A stretch of 64,000 nucleotides of DNA from Variovorax paradoxus (GCF_902712855.1 NZ_LR743508.1:1550001-1614000), one strand, 5' to 3'; numbered from the stretch's first letter, positions 18,432-26,778 are shown. The notes: generated from the letters alone by a model not told the origin. Made by a program: numbers and translations.

Positions 18432-20243
18432 ATGCGACGCATCCTTTTCATCGTGCTCACGCTGCTGAGCACGCTCCTGCCGGGCCTGGCCCACGCCTGG
18501 TGGCAGGCCGAGTGGTCCTACCGCAAGCCCGTCACCATCGACGGCGGTCCGCAGGCCGGCGCCATCGGCAGCGATGCCGGCCGCGTGCCGGTGCTGGTGC
18601 GCCTGCACACCGGCAACTTCAAGTTCGAGGGCGTCAGCGAAACGGGCGCCGACCTTCGCTTCGTCGCGGCCGACGACAAGACCGTGCTCAACCACCAGAT
18701 CGAGCAGTTCGATCCGCTGCTGGGCATGGCGCTCATCTGGGTGGACGTGCCCAACGTGTCGGCCGGCACGCCGCAGAAGCTGTGGATGTACTACGGCAAC
18801 CCCAAGGCCCCGGCCTCGGGCAACGGCCAGCGCAGCTTCGACCCCGACTACACGCTGGTCTACCACTTCGCCGAAGGCGCGGTGCCGCCGCGCGACACCA
18901 CGGCCTACGGCAACAACGGCCAGACGCCTGCGGTGCCCGTCGAAGGCACGGTCATCGGCAAGGGCGCGCAGCTCGGCAACGGTGCGTTGATGCTGCCCGC
19001 CACGCCGTCGCTGGCGGTGCAGGCGGGCGGTTCGCTCACCTTTTCCGCATGGGTCAAGCCCGACCAGCTCGGTGCGCGCCAGGCCATCTATGCACGCCGC
19101 GACGGCGCCGGCGAGCTGGTGGTCGGCATCGACCAGGGCGTGCCTTTCGTGCAGGTCAACGGCCAGCGCAGCACGCCGGGCCAGCCGATCCAGGCCGGCC
19201 AGTGGTCGCACATCGCGGTGAAGGCCGAGGGCGACAGCGTCGCGCTGTTCGTCGGTGGACGCCCTGCGGTGTCGCTGGCCGCCAAGCTGCCCGCGATGAA
19301 CACCGCCGCGGCGCTCGGCGCCGATGCGCCGGCCACGGCCGCCGCCGCCGCGAATGCCCAGGGCACGCAGGCCGCCGCGTTCTCGCCCTTCACCGGCGCA
19401 ATCGACGAAGTGCGCCTGTCGAAGGTGGCGCGTGCCGACGCGTTGCTGCTGGCCGACGCCGTCTCGCAGGGCGCCGAGTCGCGCCTGACCGTGTTCGGCG
19501 CCGACGAGCAGCAGGCCGGCAAGAGCCACTTCGGCTTCATCCTGGCCGCGATGCCGCTGGACGCCTGGGTCGTCGTGGGGCTGCTGGGCCTGATGATGTC
19601 GCTGTCATGGGCCATCATGATCGGCAAGGGCCGCAGCTACGGCGCCACCTCGCGCGCCAACGCCGCCTTCATCGAGCACTTCCGCGAAGCCGCCGGCGCG
19701 CCGCTGGACCGCCTGGCGGTCAACAACACGGTGCCACAGGACGTGCGCGCCGACTCGTCGCTGTGGCGCCTGTACGAAGTGGCCATCGACGAGATGCGCC
19801 GCCGCCACGACCGCGGCTACGACCTGAGCGCGGTGTCGGCCGCCACCATCGGCGCCATCCGCGCCGCGATGGACGGCGTGATGGTGCGCGAGACCGAGCG
19901 CATGTCCAAGCGCATGAACTGGCTGTCGACCACCATCGAAGGCGCGCCCTACGTGGGCCTGTTCGGCACCGTGATCGGGATCATGCTGGTGTTCGTGGTG
20001 GCGGCCATGGCCGGCGCGGTGGACATCAACTCGGTGGCGCCCGGCATGGCCGCCGCGCTGCTGTGTACCGCCGCCGGCCTCGGCGTCGCGATCCCGGCGC
20101 TCTTTGGCTACAACTGGCTCGCCTCGCGCTCGGATGCCATCGGCGCCGACATGGCCGTGTTCGTCGACGAGTTCGTCACGCGCCTGGCAGAAGAGCAGGG
20201 CGAAGGCCGCTCGATGCCGCAGGTCGTCGCCAAGCGCGCCTGA
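18432..20243 (+). CDS. DUF2341-LamG-like domain fused to ExbB/MotA/TolQ proton-channel subunit
   Basis: This 603-residue protein joins a periplasmic sensor-like half to an ion-driven motor subunit. A signal peptide (1-22) and a DUF2341 region (about 23-128, opening WWQAEWSYRKP and closing LWMYYGNP) come first. A concanavalin/LamG-like region follows (about 140-355), with GQWSHIAVKAEGDSVALFVGG and FTGAIDEVRLSKVARA. The ExbB part starts with a membrane segment near 376-398. It has a cytoplasmic helical stretch, then two more membrane segments with the family signature APYVGLFGTVIGIM. ExbD and TonB follow at 12- and 10-base gaps. Normal ExbB lacks the large N-terminal module. In P. aeruginosa the equivalent position is exbB2 (recalled). 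Confidence 0.9.
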   Translation: MRRILFIVLTLLSTLLPGLAHAWWQAEWSYRKPVTIDGGPQAGAIGSDAGRVPVLVRLHTGNFKFEGVSETGADLRFVAADDKTVLNHQIEQFDPLLGMALIWVDVPNVSAGTPQKLWMYYGNPKAPASGNGQRSFDPDYTLVYHFAEGAVPPRDTTAYGNNGQTPAVPVEGTVIGKGAQLGNGALMLPATPSLAVQAGGSLTFSAWVKPDQLGARQAIYARRDGAGELVVGIDQGVPFVQVNGQRSTPGQPIQAGQWSHIAVKAEGDSVALFVGGRPAVSLAAKLPAMNTAAALGADAPATAAAAANAQGTQAAAFSPFTGAIDEVRLSKVARADALLLADAVSQGAESRLTVFGADEQQAGKSHFGFILAAMPLDAWVVVGLLGLMMSLSWAIMIGKGRSYGATSRANAAFIEHFREAAGAPLDRLAVNNTVPQDVRADSSLWRLYEVAIDEMRRRHDRGYDLSAVSAATIGAIRAAMDGVMVRETERMSKRMNWLSTTIEGAPYVGLFGTVIGIMLVFVVAAMAGAVDINSVAPGMAAALLCTAAGLGVAIPALFGYNWLASRSDAIGADMAVFVDEFVTRLAEEQGEGRSMPQVVAKRA

Positions 20244-20255
20244 GGACCAGGCAGC

Positions 20256-20669
20256 ATGGCAAATACCGCAGCCAAGTTCGGCACCCGCAAGCGCGCGGGC
20301 GGCATCAACATCACGCCCTTCGTCGACGTGCTGCTGGTGGTGCTGGTGATCTTCATCCTCACCAGCAACGCCAGCATCCCGGGCATCAAGGTCGACCTGC
20401 CAAAGGCCAGCGCCTCGGTGGCGCTGGAGAAGCCGAAGACCAAGGCCATCACCATCGACAACGCGGGCAACGTGTTCCTCGATGCGTACCCGGTCACGCT
20501 GCCCGAGCTCGAGGAGCGCCTGCGCACCGAGAAGGCGCTGTCGCCCGACTTTCCCGTGATCGTGCGCGGCGACTCCAGCGTGCAGTACGCGAAGGTGATC
20601 GACGTGCTCGACCTGCTGCGCCGCATCGAGCTGAACCAGATCGGCCTCGTGACCGGCAAGCAGAAGTGA
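20256..20669 (+). CDS. exbD: ExbD/TolR-family motor subunit
   Basis: This 137-residue protein has a short basic N-terminus, one membrane helix (about 20-40) and a periplasmic domain (about 60-130). The helix starts INITPFVDVLLVVLVIFIL; Asp24 corresponds to the proton-carrying aspartate of ExbD. It should pair with the fused ExbB upstream and the TonB downstream to form an inner-membrane motor dedicated to this locus. The 12-base gap after exbB implies co-translation. Confidence 0.93.
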   Translation: MANTAAKFGTRKRAGGINITPFVDVLLVVLVIFILTSNASIPGIKVDLPKASASVALEKPKTKAITIDNAGNVFLDAYPVTLPELEERLRTEKALSPDFPVIVRGDSSVQYAKVIDVLDLLRRIELNQIGLVTGKQK

Positions 20670-20679
20670 GGAACGCAGA

Positions 20680-21399
20680 GTGAAACCTCGCGACGCGAGT
20701 TCTCCCGCCGCCGCGCGCCGTCCCGACGGACTGTGGCGCCGCTGGGGCGGGTGGTTCATCGGCCTGGCGATGGCCGCCGCGCTGGTGGCGCTGGTGTGGC
20801 ACCTGCTGTCGGACACCGCGAGCACGAAACGCGTGGTGGCCGATGCGCCGATGCTGATGCTGCCGCCCCCGCCGCCGCCTCCGCCCGAACCCGAGAAACT
20901 GCCCGAGCCCGAGCCGGAAAAGATCAAGCCCGTGACCGAGCCGGAACCCAAGCCGGTCGAGCCGCTGGAGCCGCCCAAGGACGACACCCCGCCCAGCCCG
21001 TCGAAGGACCTGGGCGACCCGGTGACCATGGACAGCGCCGCGCAGGCCGGCAACGACGCGTTCGGCATCCAGGCCGGCAGCGGCGGCGGCATGAGCGGCA
21101 CCGGTGCCGGCGGCGGCCTGGGCAGCGGCTCCTACGGCCGCTACGTGGCCACCTTGTTGCAGCAGGCGCTGTCGCGCGATTCGCGCACCCGCCAGCTCGT
21201 GTTCGACGACATCCAGATCGACCTGTGGCTCGGCGCCGACGGCAAGACCGTGCGCGCGCAGCTGGTGCGCGGCACCGGCACGAGCGACATCGACGAGGCC
21301 GTGCTGGCGCTGGTGCGCGGGCTCGACCGCATCGACGAGAAGCCGCCCGCGTCGGCGCGATTCCCGATGCGCGTGTCCATGAGGGGGCGCAGGCCATGA
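20680..21399 (+). CDS. TonB-family energy transducer
   Basis: This 239-residue protein starts at a GTG with GAGGAA upstream. It has a membrane anchor at about 22-42 (FIGLAMAAALVALVWHLL), then a Pro/Glu/Lys-rich spacer (about 58-105) containing an unbroken run of prolines. A Gly/Ser-rich linker leads to a C-terminal domain (about 148-238) with TonB_C-like order: RYVATLLQQAL, IDLWLGADGKTVRAQL and DEAVLALVRGLDRIDEKPP. This is the standard layout for carrying inner-membrane motor energy to an outer-membrane partner. The partner here could be TpsB, the porin or the exoprotein. Its stop overlaps an ATG of the next frame (ATGA at 21396). Confidence 0.85.
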   Translation: MKPRDASSPAAARRPDGLWRRWGGWFIGLAMAAALVALVWHLLSDTASTKRVVADAPMLMLPPPPPPPPEPEKLPEPEPEKIKPVTEPEPKPVEPLEPPKDDTPPSPSKDLGDPVTMDSAAQAGNDAFGIQAGSGGGMSGTGAGGGLGSGSYGRYVATLLQQALSRDSRTRQLVFDDIQIDLWLGADGKTVRAQLVRGTGTSDIDEAVLALVRGLDRIDEKPPASARFPMRVSMRGRRP

Positions 21400-21458
21400 G
21401 CGCGGTACGCCCGCGCGCCGCAGCCCCCACTGTCCCAATCAATCCTGTGAACGAAGCG

Positions 21459-23249
21459 ATGAACCAACTTCAACAACGAATTCCGAGCCGGCGCGCGATG
21501 CCGATCCTGCGCCAGTGCGCGCTCGCGGCGGCCGTGGCCTCCGTGTTCGTCCTGGCGGCCGCGCCGGTCGCGGCCCAAAACGCACCGGCGCCCGCCGAGA
21601 CCGCGATGGTCAAGCTGATCCGCGGCCTGATCCAGAGCGGCACGCTCGCCAAGGACGTGGGCGAGGCGCTGCTGGCGCAGGCCCAGACCGAAGCCATGGC
21701 GGCGCAGCAGGCGCAGCGCATGGCCGCCTCGGCCACCGCGGCGTCGGCCGTGACGGCCGGCGGCGTGCGCCTCGCGCCGGGCGACGTGCGCGTGCCCTAC
21801 ATCTCGCAGACCGTGCGCGACCAGATCCGCGACGAGGTCAAGGCGCAGGTCATGGCGCAGGCCAAGGACGAGGGCTGGGCCGCGCCCAACGAGACGCCCG
21901 AGTGGAGCAAGCGCATCCGCGTGGAAGGCGACGTGCGCGTGCGCAACGAGTCGCGCGGCTACGCCGGCAACAACAGCAATATCGAGATCAACTGGGCCGA
22001 GCTCAACAAGGGCTCGGGCTACGACGTCAACCCGAACACCAACCTCGCGCTGCCCTCGCTGCTCAACACGCGCCAGGACCGCCGCAACCTGTTCCGCGCC
22101 CGCGCGCGGCTGGGCGTGTACGCCGACATCACCGAGAACACCAAGGCCGGCGTGCGCCTGGCCTCGGGCAGCGACGAAAGCCCGGTGTCCACCACGCAGA
22201 CCCTGGGCGGCGGCCTGGGCAAGAAGAGCGTGTGGCTCGACCAGATGTGGATCTCGCACAAGCCGGTCGACTGGCTGACGGTGACGGCGGGCCGCTTCGG
22301 CAATCCGTTCATGTCGACCGACCTGCTGTACTCGAGCGACCTGAACTTCGACGGCATCGCCGCGCAGTTCGAGAAAAAGCTGGCCTCCAACCGCGACCTC
22401 ACGCTGTTCGGCACGCTGGGCCTGATCCCGCTGGAGTATTCCTCGGACAACGCGCCCAGCCGCAGCCAGGACAAGGCGAAGAGCGAGAACAAGTGGCTGC
22501 TCGGTGCGCAGTTCGGCGCCGACTGGAAGCTCGACGAGGACAACCGCGTGCGCGGCGCGCTCGCGTACTACAACTTCCGCAACATCAGCGGCCAGGTCTC
22601 GCAGCCCTGCGCGCTGTACGCGGGCGCCGACGGCTGCAGCACCGACTGGTCGCGCCCCGCCTTCATGCAGAAGGGCAACACGCTCATGCTGCTGCGCGAC
22701 ATCTCGCTCGATCCGCTCAACCCGGCCGGCACACCGCAGCCGCAGTACGTGGGGCTGGCTTCCAAGTTCCGCCTGATCGACCTGAACCTGCGCTGGGACA
22801 CCGCGGTGGCAGGCAACAACCTGCGCCTGGATGCCAACTTCGTGAAGAACACGGCCTACGACGCCAGGGACATCTGGAACCGTGCCGGCATCCGCGGCGC
22901 CATCGTGAACAACTTCGGCCCCACCGGCGGCACCTCGCAGGCCGACTTCAAGAGTGGCGGCAACGCCTACATGCTGCAGGCCACCTACGGCAAGCCGGCA
23001 CCGGCCGCACGCGGCGACTGGAACGTGCTGGCGGGCTACAAGCGCATCGAACCCGATGCGATGCCCGACGGCTACAACGACTCGACCTTCCACGGCGGCG
23101 GCACCAACGCGCGCGGCTACTTCCTGGGCGGCTCGTACGCGATCGACAAGAACATGTGGTTCACCGGTCGCTGGATCTCGACCAAGGAGGTCTACGGGCC
23201 GCCGCAGTCGATCGACACCCTGCAGCTCGAATTCAATGCGCGCTTCTAG
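21459..23249 (+). CDS. Putative outer-membrane porin with N-terminal coiled region
   Basis: This 596-residue protein (from 21459) has a signal peptide ending VAAQN, a helical region rich in Ala/Gln (about 40-110), and a long beta-barrel of alternating strands. The barrel includes NLFRARARLGVYADI, VTAGRFGNPF and TDLLYSSDLNFDGIAA, and it ends in phenylalanine (LEFNARF), as outer-membrane barrels do. It resembles the family annotated as putative porin (PF16930-like). An in-frame ATG at 21396 overlaps the TonB stop and would add 21 residues; it could be the coupled start. In this operon the porin may act as an outer-membrane partner of the motor or simply as a channel. Confidence 0.82.
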   Translation: MNQLQQRIPSRRAMPILRQCALAAAVASVFVLAAAPVAAQNAPAPAETAMVKLIRGLIQSGTLAKDVGEALLAQAQTEAMAAQQAQRMAASATAASAVTAGGVRLAPGDVRVPYISQTVRDQIRDEVKAQVMAQAKDEGWAAPNETPEWSKRIRVEGDVRVRNESRGYAGNNSNIEINWAELNKGSGYDVNPNTNLALPSLLNTRQDRRNLFRARARLGVYADITENTKAGVRLASGSDESPVSTTQTLGGGLGKKSVWLDQMWISHKPVDWLTVTAGRFGNPFMSTDLLYSSDLNFDGIAAQFEKKLASNRDLTLFGTLGLIPLEYSSDNAPSRSQDKAKSENKWLLGAQFGADWKLDEDNRVRGALAYYNFRNISGQVSQPCALYAGADGCSTDWSRPAFMQKGNTLMLLRDISLDPLNPAGTPQPQYVGLASKFRLIDLNLRWDTAVAGNNLRLDANFVKNTAYDARDIWNRAGIRGAIVNNFGPTGGTSQADFKSGGNAYMLQATYGKPAPAARGDWNVLAGYKRIEPDAMPDGYNDSTFHGGGTNARGYFLGGSYAIDKNMWFTGRWISTKEVYGPPQSIDTLQLEFNARF

Positions 23250-23262
23250 GAGGGAGCCAGCC

Positions 23263-24048
23263 GTGTCCAGAGGAAATACAGTCCCGGCGCTGGTGCTCGC
23301 CGCCTTGGCAGCGCTGTCGGGCCCGGCCGGCGTGGCGCACGCGCAGCAGCAGCCCGGCGGCCAGAGCATGGAGGAGCGGCTTCGCGCGCAGCTGCGTGCG
23401 ACGACCACGCAGCTCCAGCAGGCGCAGAACGAACTGGCGGTGCTGAAATCGGGGCAACCCGGCGGCGCGGCACAGGCGCCGGCAGCGGGTGGTGCAGCCG
23501 CACCGGCGAAGCCGGAACTCGAAGCGCTGAAGAAGGAACTGGCGCAGAGCCAGGCGCAGCTCGCGGCCGAGCGCCAGGCGCGCGAGGCGGCGCTGGCCGG
23601 CAGCCAGCAACTGCGCCAGCAGGCGCAAGCCACCGGCGAGAAGGCCGCCGCGCAGATCGCGCAGTACCGCGGCGCCTACGACGAGCTGCTGAAGATGGCA
23701 CGCGCATCGGAAGCCGAGCGGCAGCGCCTTGCGGGCGAGGCCGCGACGCACCGCACCGCCATCGCGCAGTGCGAGACCAAGAACGCGCAGCTCTACGCCG
23801 TGGGCCAGGAGATCCTGCGCGCCTACGAGACCGTCGACGTGGGCACCGTGCTCGCGTCGCGCCAGCCGTTCGCAGCGCAAAGCCGCGTCAAGTTCGAGCA
23901 GATCGCGCAGCTGTACGGCGACAGGCTCTACGAGAGCAAGTTCGACGTGCGCACGGTGAACGCACCGGCGCCGGCCGCGGCACCAGCGGCACCTGCTGCC
24001 GCTGCGGCAACCGGCGCGGCGCCTGCCGCCGGAGAGCAGAAGCCATGA
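23263..24048 (+). CDS. Periplasmic coiled-coil protein of the TPS operon
   Basis: This 261-residue protein starts at a GTG preceded by AGGAGG, which decides the start. A signal peptide ends near AHAQQ (about 27). Residues about 35-65 and 85-190 are predicted by eye to be coiled coil (many Ala, Gln, Glu, Arg in heptads), broken by an Ala/Pro/Gly linker near 66-82. A compact segment with YAVGQEILRAYETVDVG and FEQIAQLYGDRLYESKF follows. The tail is almost pure Ala/Pro. No family is recognised. It is translationally coupled to the isomerase gene (ATGA). A scaffold or chaperone role is inferred from position. Confidence 0.75.
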   Translation: MSRGNTVPALVLAALAALSGPAGVAHAQQQPGGQSMEERLRAQLRATTTQLQQAQNELAVLKSGQPGGAAQAPAAGGAAAPAKPELEALKKELAQSQAQLAAERQAREAALAGSQQLRQQAQATGEKAAAQIAQYRGAYDELLKMARASEAERQRLAGEAATHRTAIAQCETKNAQLYAVGQEILRAYETVDVGTVLASRQPFAAQSRVKFEQIAQLYGDRLYESKFDVRTVNAPAPAAAPAAPAAAAATGAAPAAGEQKP

Positions 24049-24962
24049 AGCGCATCACCACCACATCGGCGGCGGCCTTCGTCCTGCTGGCGACATCGGT
24101 CGGCGCCGCCAGTGCGCAGGCACCGGCACCAGGCACTGCCGTGGTCGCCCGCCTGGGCGACGTGTCCGTCCGCCAGGACGAGGTCGAGAAGCTGCTGCAG
24201 GCGCTGCCCGAGAACGAGCGCGCCGCCGTCAAGGCCGACCGCACCGCGCTCGACGGCTGGCTGCGCCAGCGCCTGCTGAGCGAGGCCGTCCTGCGCGATG
24301 CGCGCACCAGGGGCTGGCCCGACCGGCCCGAGGTGAAGGCGAAGATCGACGCGGCCATCCGCGAGATCACCGCGCGCATCGTGAGCACCAGCTACATCGA
24401 CTCGGTGAGCCAGGTGCCGGCGGGTTTCCCGTCCGACGCCGACGTGCAGGCCGCCTACGAACAGGGCAAGACCGGCTACAACCTGCCCGCCGCCTATCGC
24501 GTGGCGCAGATCTTTCTTGCCACGCCCGACAAGAGCGTGGCCGCCGTCGCCAAGGTGCGCGAAGAGGCCGGCAAGCTCGCGCGCCAGGCCCGCGGCGGCG
24601 ACTTCGCCGCAGTGGCGCGCGCGAATTCGCAGGACAAGCGCAGCGCCGAGCGCGGCGGGGAAGTCGACACGCTGCCGCTCGCACGCATGCTGCCCGAGCT
24701 GCGCGACACCATCGCGAAGCTCAAGCCCGCACAGGTCAGCGAGCCTGTGCAGTCCGAGGCCGGCTTCCACGTGGTGAAGCTGCTCGAGGTGACCCCGGCG
24801 CGCACCGCCACGCTCGAGGAGATGAAGCCGCAGCTGCAAGGCGCCTTGCGCCAGCAGCGCCAGCAACAGCTCATGCAGGCCTACCTCGCGCAACTCGCGC
24901 CGGCCACCACGCTGAGCATCGACGCCGCCGCACTCGACGCGGCGCTCGAGAAAACCAACTGA
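24045..24962 (+). CDS. PpiC/SurA-type periplasmic peptidyl-prolyl isomerase
   Basis: This 305-residue protein should fold or escort proteins in the periplasm. It has a signal peptide ending SASAQ (about 25) and a SurA-like helical N-domain (about 30-130). A parvulin domain (about 145-245) carries YRVAQIFLATP, GGDFAAVARANSQDKRSAERGGEVD and SEAGFHVVKLLEV. A C-terminal helix follows. The start overlaps the preceding stop (ATGA). P. aeruginosa has a PpiC-type gene at the matching place (PA0699, recalled). Its natural client is probably the exoprotein, the TpsB barrel or the porin from this operon. Confidence 0.88.
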   Translation: MKRITTTSAAAFVLLATSVGAASAQAPAPGTAVVARLGDVSVRQDEVEKLLQALPENERAAVKADRTALDGWLRQRLLSEAVLRDARTRGWPDRPEVKAKIDAAIREITARIVSTSYIDSVSQVPAGFPSDADVQAAYEQGKTGYNLPAAYRVAQIFLATPDKSVAAVAKVREEAGKLARQARGGDFAAVARANSQDKRSAERGGEVDTLPLARMLPELRDTIAKLKPAQVSEPVQSEAGFHVVKLLEVTPARTATLEEMKPQLQGALRQQRQQQLMQAYLAQLAPATTLSIDAAALDAALEKTN

Positions 24963-24986
24963 TCGAACCAATCCACAGGGTCCAAC

Positions 24987-25547
24987 ATGAACGACAACAT
25001 TTCGACGCGCACCGACGCAAACGATGCCACCGATCCTTCGATGGCCGCCCATCCCGAGCTGCTGGACGCCGTCACGCCCGAACAGGTGTCCGATGCCATC
25101 AAGGCCGCCGGCGCCGCCGTGAGCGCCATCGAGCAGGACGGCGTGGTGCGCCTGCACAGCGCCAGCCACGGCATCGGCTTCCAGGTGCTGTGGGGCAACC
25201 CCGTCACCACCACGCAGTTCACCGACTTCACGCTGAGCTGCCCGCTGCATGTGCAGGGCGGCACGCTGCCCGAGGCCGTGCTCGCCTCGTGGCACCGCAC
25301 CAAGCGCTTCGCGCGCGTGGCGCAGCACGGCGACTTCGTCGTGCTCGAGATGGACGTGGTGGTGGCCGGCGGCGTCACGCCCGCCTACCTCGCATTCGCC
25401 GTGCGGCTGTGGATGCAGATGATGGGCGAGTTCTTCCTGCACCTGCGCAACTACGGCCCCGCCTCGCAGACGCGCGCCGAGGCCGCGAACGGCAGCGAGG
25501 CCAGCCACGACACCAACGCGGCCCGGAACGAAGCCGCCGCAGCCTGA
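24987..25547 (+). CDS. YbjN-like (secretion-chaperone-fold) protein
   Basis: This 186-residue protein has no signal peptide and is probably cytoplasmic. Residues about 30-160 follow a YbjN/type III-chaperone-like pattern. The sequence HGIGFQVLWGNP leads into FTDFTLSCPLHVQGGTLPE. A paired strand and helix region, DFVVLEMDVVVAGGV then AFAVRLWMQMMGEF, follows. The N- and C-terminal tails are low complexity. It lies 24 bases after the isomerase gene and 2 bases before the next gene. A cytoplasmic chaperone for the giant exoprotein would fit but is untested. Family assignment is by pattern only. Confidence 0.65.
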   Translation: MNDNISTRTDANDATDPSMAAHPELLDAVTPEQVSDAIKAAGAAVSAIEQDGVVRLHSASHGIGFQVLWGNPVTTTQFTDFTLSCPLHVQGGTLPEAVLASWHRTKRFARVAQHGDFVVLEMDVVVAGGVTPAYLAFAVRLWMQMMGEFFLHLRNYGPASQTRAEAANGSEASHDTNAARNEAAAA

Positions 25548-25549
25548 GG

Positions 25550-25828
25550 ATGCGCGCCATGCAGCGCAGCGCGCCGGCCGGCGACATCCACGATTCGCCG
25601 ACCGGCCGCGTGATCCTCGCTGCCGGCCGGCAGGCCCAGCGCGCGCGCCGGGCCGAGGCCGTCCGCCAGAAGCAACGCGCGGCCCTGCTCGCGCTGCTCG
25701 CGCAGACCATGGCCGAGCTCAACATCTCGATGGCGGAACTCGGCGCCGCACGGCGCGCGCTGGCAGACAGTTTGCGCGCGAAGGCCGGAGGCCTGGGCAC
25801 GGGCGCAGATGCGGACGCGAGCGAGTGA
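25550..25828 (+). CDS. Small basic helical protein, function unknown
   Basis: This 92-residue protein starts at an ATG 2 bases after the YbjN-like stop (TGAGGATG); the next Met is at 25559. The middle (about 20-75) is Arg/Ala/Gln-rich and helical (RQAQRARRAEAVRQKQRAA), followed by LAQTMAELNISMAELGAARRAL. There is no signal peptide and no known domain. Tight spacing on both sides argues that it is a real operon member. Confidence 0.55.
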   Translation: MRAMQRSAPAGDIHDSPTGRVILAAGRQAQRARRAEAVRQKQRAALLALLAQTMAELNISMAELGAARRALADSLRAKAGGLGTGADADASE

Positions 25829-25913
25829 ACGGTCCGCGTCCTTCGGTGCACCCGGCCCGATGCCCGCCCGCGCCGCGTGCCGGGCCACCGAGCTTCTGTT
25901 TCCAGAAAGCCCC

Positions 25914-26423
25914 ATGACCGCTTCTTTTCCGTCCTCCCCGTCGTCTTCGCCCAAGACGGGCGCCGCCGCGAAGCCCGCCGGCAGGTCCTTTCCATTCTGG
26001 GATCGCGCGCGCGTCGCACTTGGCTGGTTCGGCCTCGGGCTGGCGAGCGCCGCCGCGCTGCTGAGTCCGCCGGCCCAGGCGCAGCAGCAGGTGCCGCAGC
26101 ACTGGATCAGGTACGCCAACCTGGCCGGGGGACAGCTGCAGGCGACGCTCAGCGATCCCGCCAGCGAGACGGTGATGCGCCTGCACGCGTGGATGCAGGC
26201 GCGCATGCTGAAGGAAGGCCAGCCCACGCCACCCGCGCCGGTGGTGGTGCGCGTGTGGGTCGCGCCCAGCGGCAGGATCGAGCGCGTGGCCTTCGATTCG
26301 CTGGGCGACGCGCAGGCCGACACCGACCTGCGCACGCTGCTTGTCGCACAGCCGCTGGCCGAGCCCCCGCCGCGCGACATGCGCCAGCCGATGGTGCTGC
26401 AGCTCACGCTCAGCATGATCTGA
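25914..26423 (+). CDS. TonB-CTD-like protein closing the TPS operon
   Basis: This 169-residue protein has a membrane or signal segment at about 34-56 (VALGWFGLGLASAAALL, then PPAQAQ). The C-terminal domain (about 65-168) resembles a TonB C-terminal fold, with VVVRVWVAPSGRIERVAFDSLG and an EPPPRDMRQPMVLQL ending. That ending is close to the PPPPDMAQP end of the 207-923 protein. It lacks a proline-rich spacer, so it is unlikely to span the periplasm. The start is uncertain: in-frame ATGs at 25860 and 25914 compete, and I prefer 25914 because it leaves a normal leader. The frame is open back to 25809, overlapping the preceding gene. Confidence 0.7.
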   Translation: MTASFPSSPSSSPKTGAAAKPAGRSFPFWDRARVALGWFGLGLASAAALLSPPAQAQQQVPQHWIRYANLAGGQLQATLSDPASETVMRLHAWMQARMLKEGQPTPPAPVVVRVWVAPSGRIERVAFDSLGDAQADTDLRTLLVAQPLAEPPPRDMRQPMVLQLTLSMI

Positions 26424-26450
26424 TGCGCGCAACGGGGCTTCGCGCGCATC
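26422..26450 (+). terminator. Hairpin at the end of the TPS operon
   Basis: A perfect 9-bp stem (GATGCGCGC with GCGCGCATC) and 11-base loop start inside the stop codon of the last operon gene. There is no T-run. The position fits the end of the run of plus-strand genes that starts at 16668. Confidence 0.5.
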
Positions 26451-26480
26451 GGCGACTGCGCGGCGTGCCCGACGGCAGCA

Positions 26481-26760
26481 GCCTGCGCACGGGCTTCATC
26501 GTGAGCGACGACGGACTGATCTGACCAACGCGCACGTGGTCGCTCGCGGCACGCAGATCAACGTGAAGCTGCCCGACCGCCGTGAGTGCAAGGCCAGGCT
26601 GGTCGGCCTCGACGCGGTGGCCGACGTGGCGCTGCTCAGGATCGACGCGAGCGGGCTGCCCACCGTGCGCATCGGCGACCCGGCGAGCGTGGAGCCCGGC
26701 GACGGCGTCGTGGCCATCGGCTCGCCCTACGGCTTCGGCAACTCGGCCTTCACGATGTCT
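26481..26760 (+). pseudogene. HtrA/DegP-type serine protease fragment, frameshifted
   Basis: The translation shows GFIVSDDGLI, then a stop, then TNAHVV, VADVALLRIDA, GDPASVEPG and VAIGSPYGFGN in the next frame. These are the catalytic His and Asp segments of an HtrA/DegP protease. The expected GATCCTGACC reads GATCTGACC, so one C is missing near 26520 and a TGA appears at 26522-26524. The N-terminus, the catalytic serine region and both PDZ domains are absent. This is a decayed remnant, not a functional protease. Confidence 0.75.
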
Positions 26761-26778
26761 TTCGCATGCGTCAGGGTA

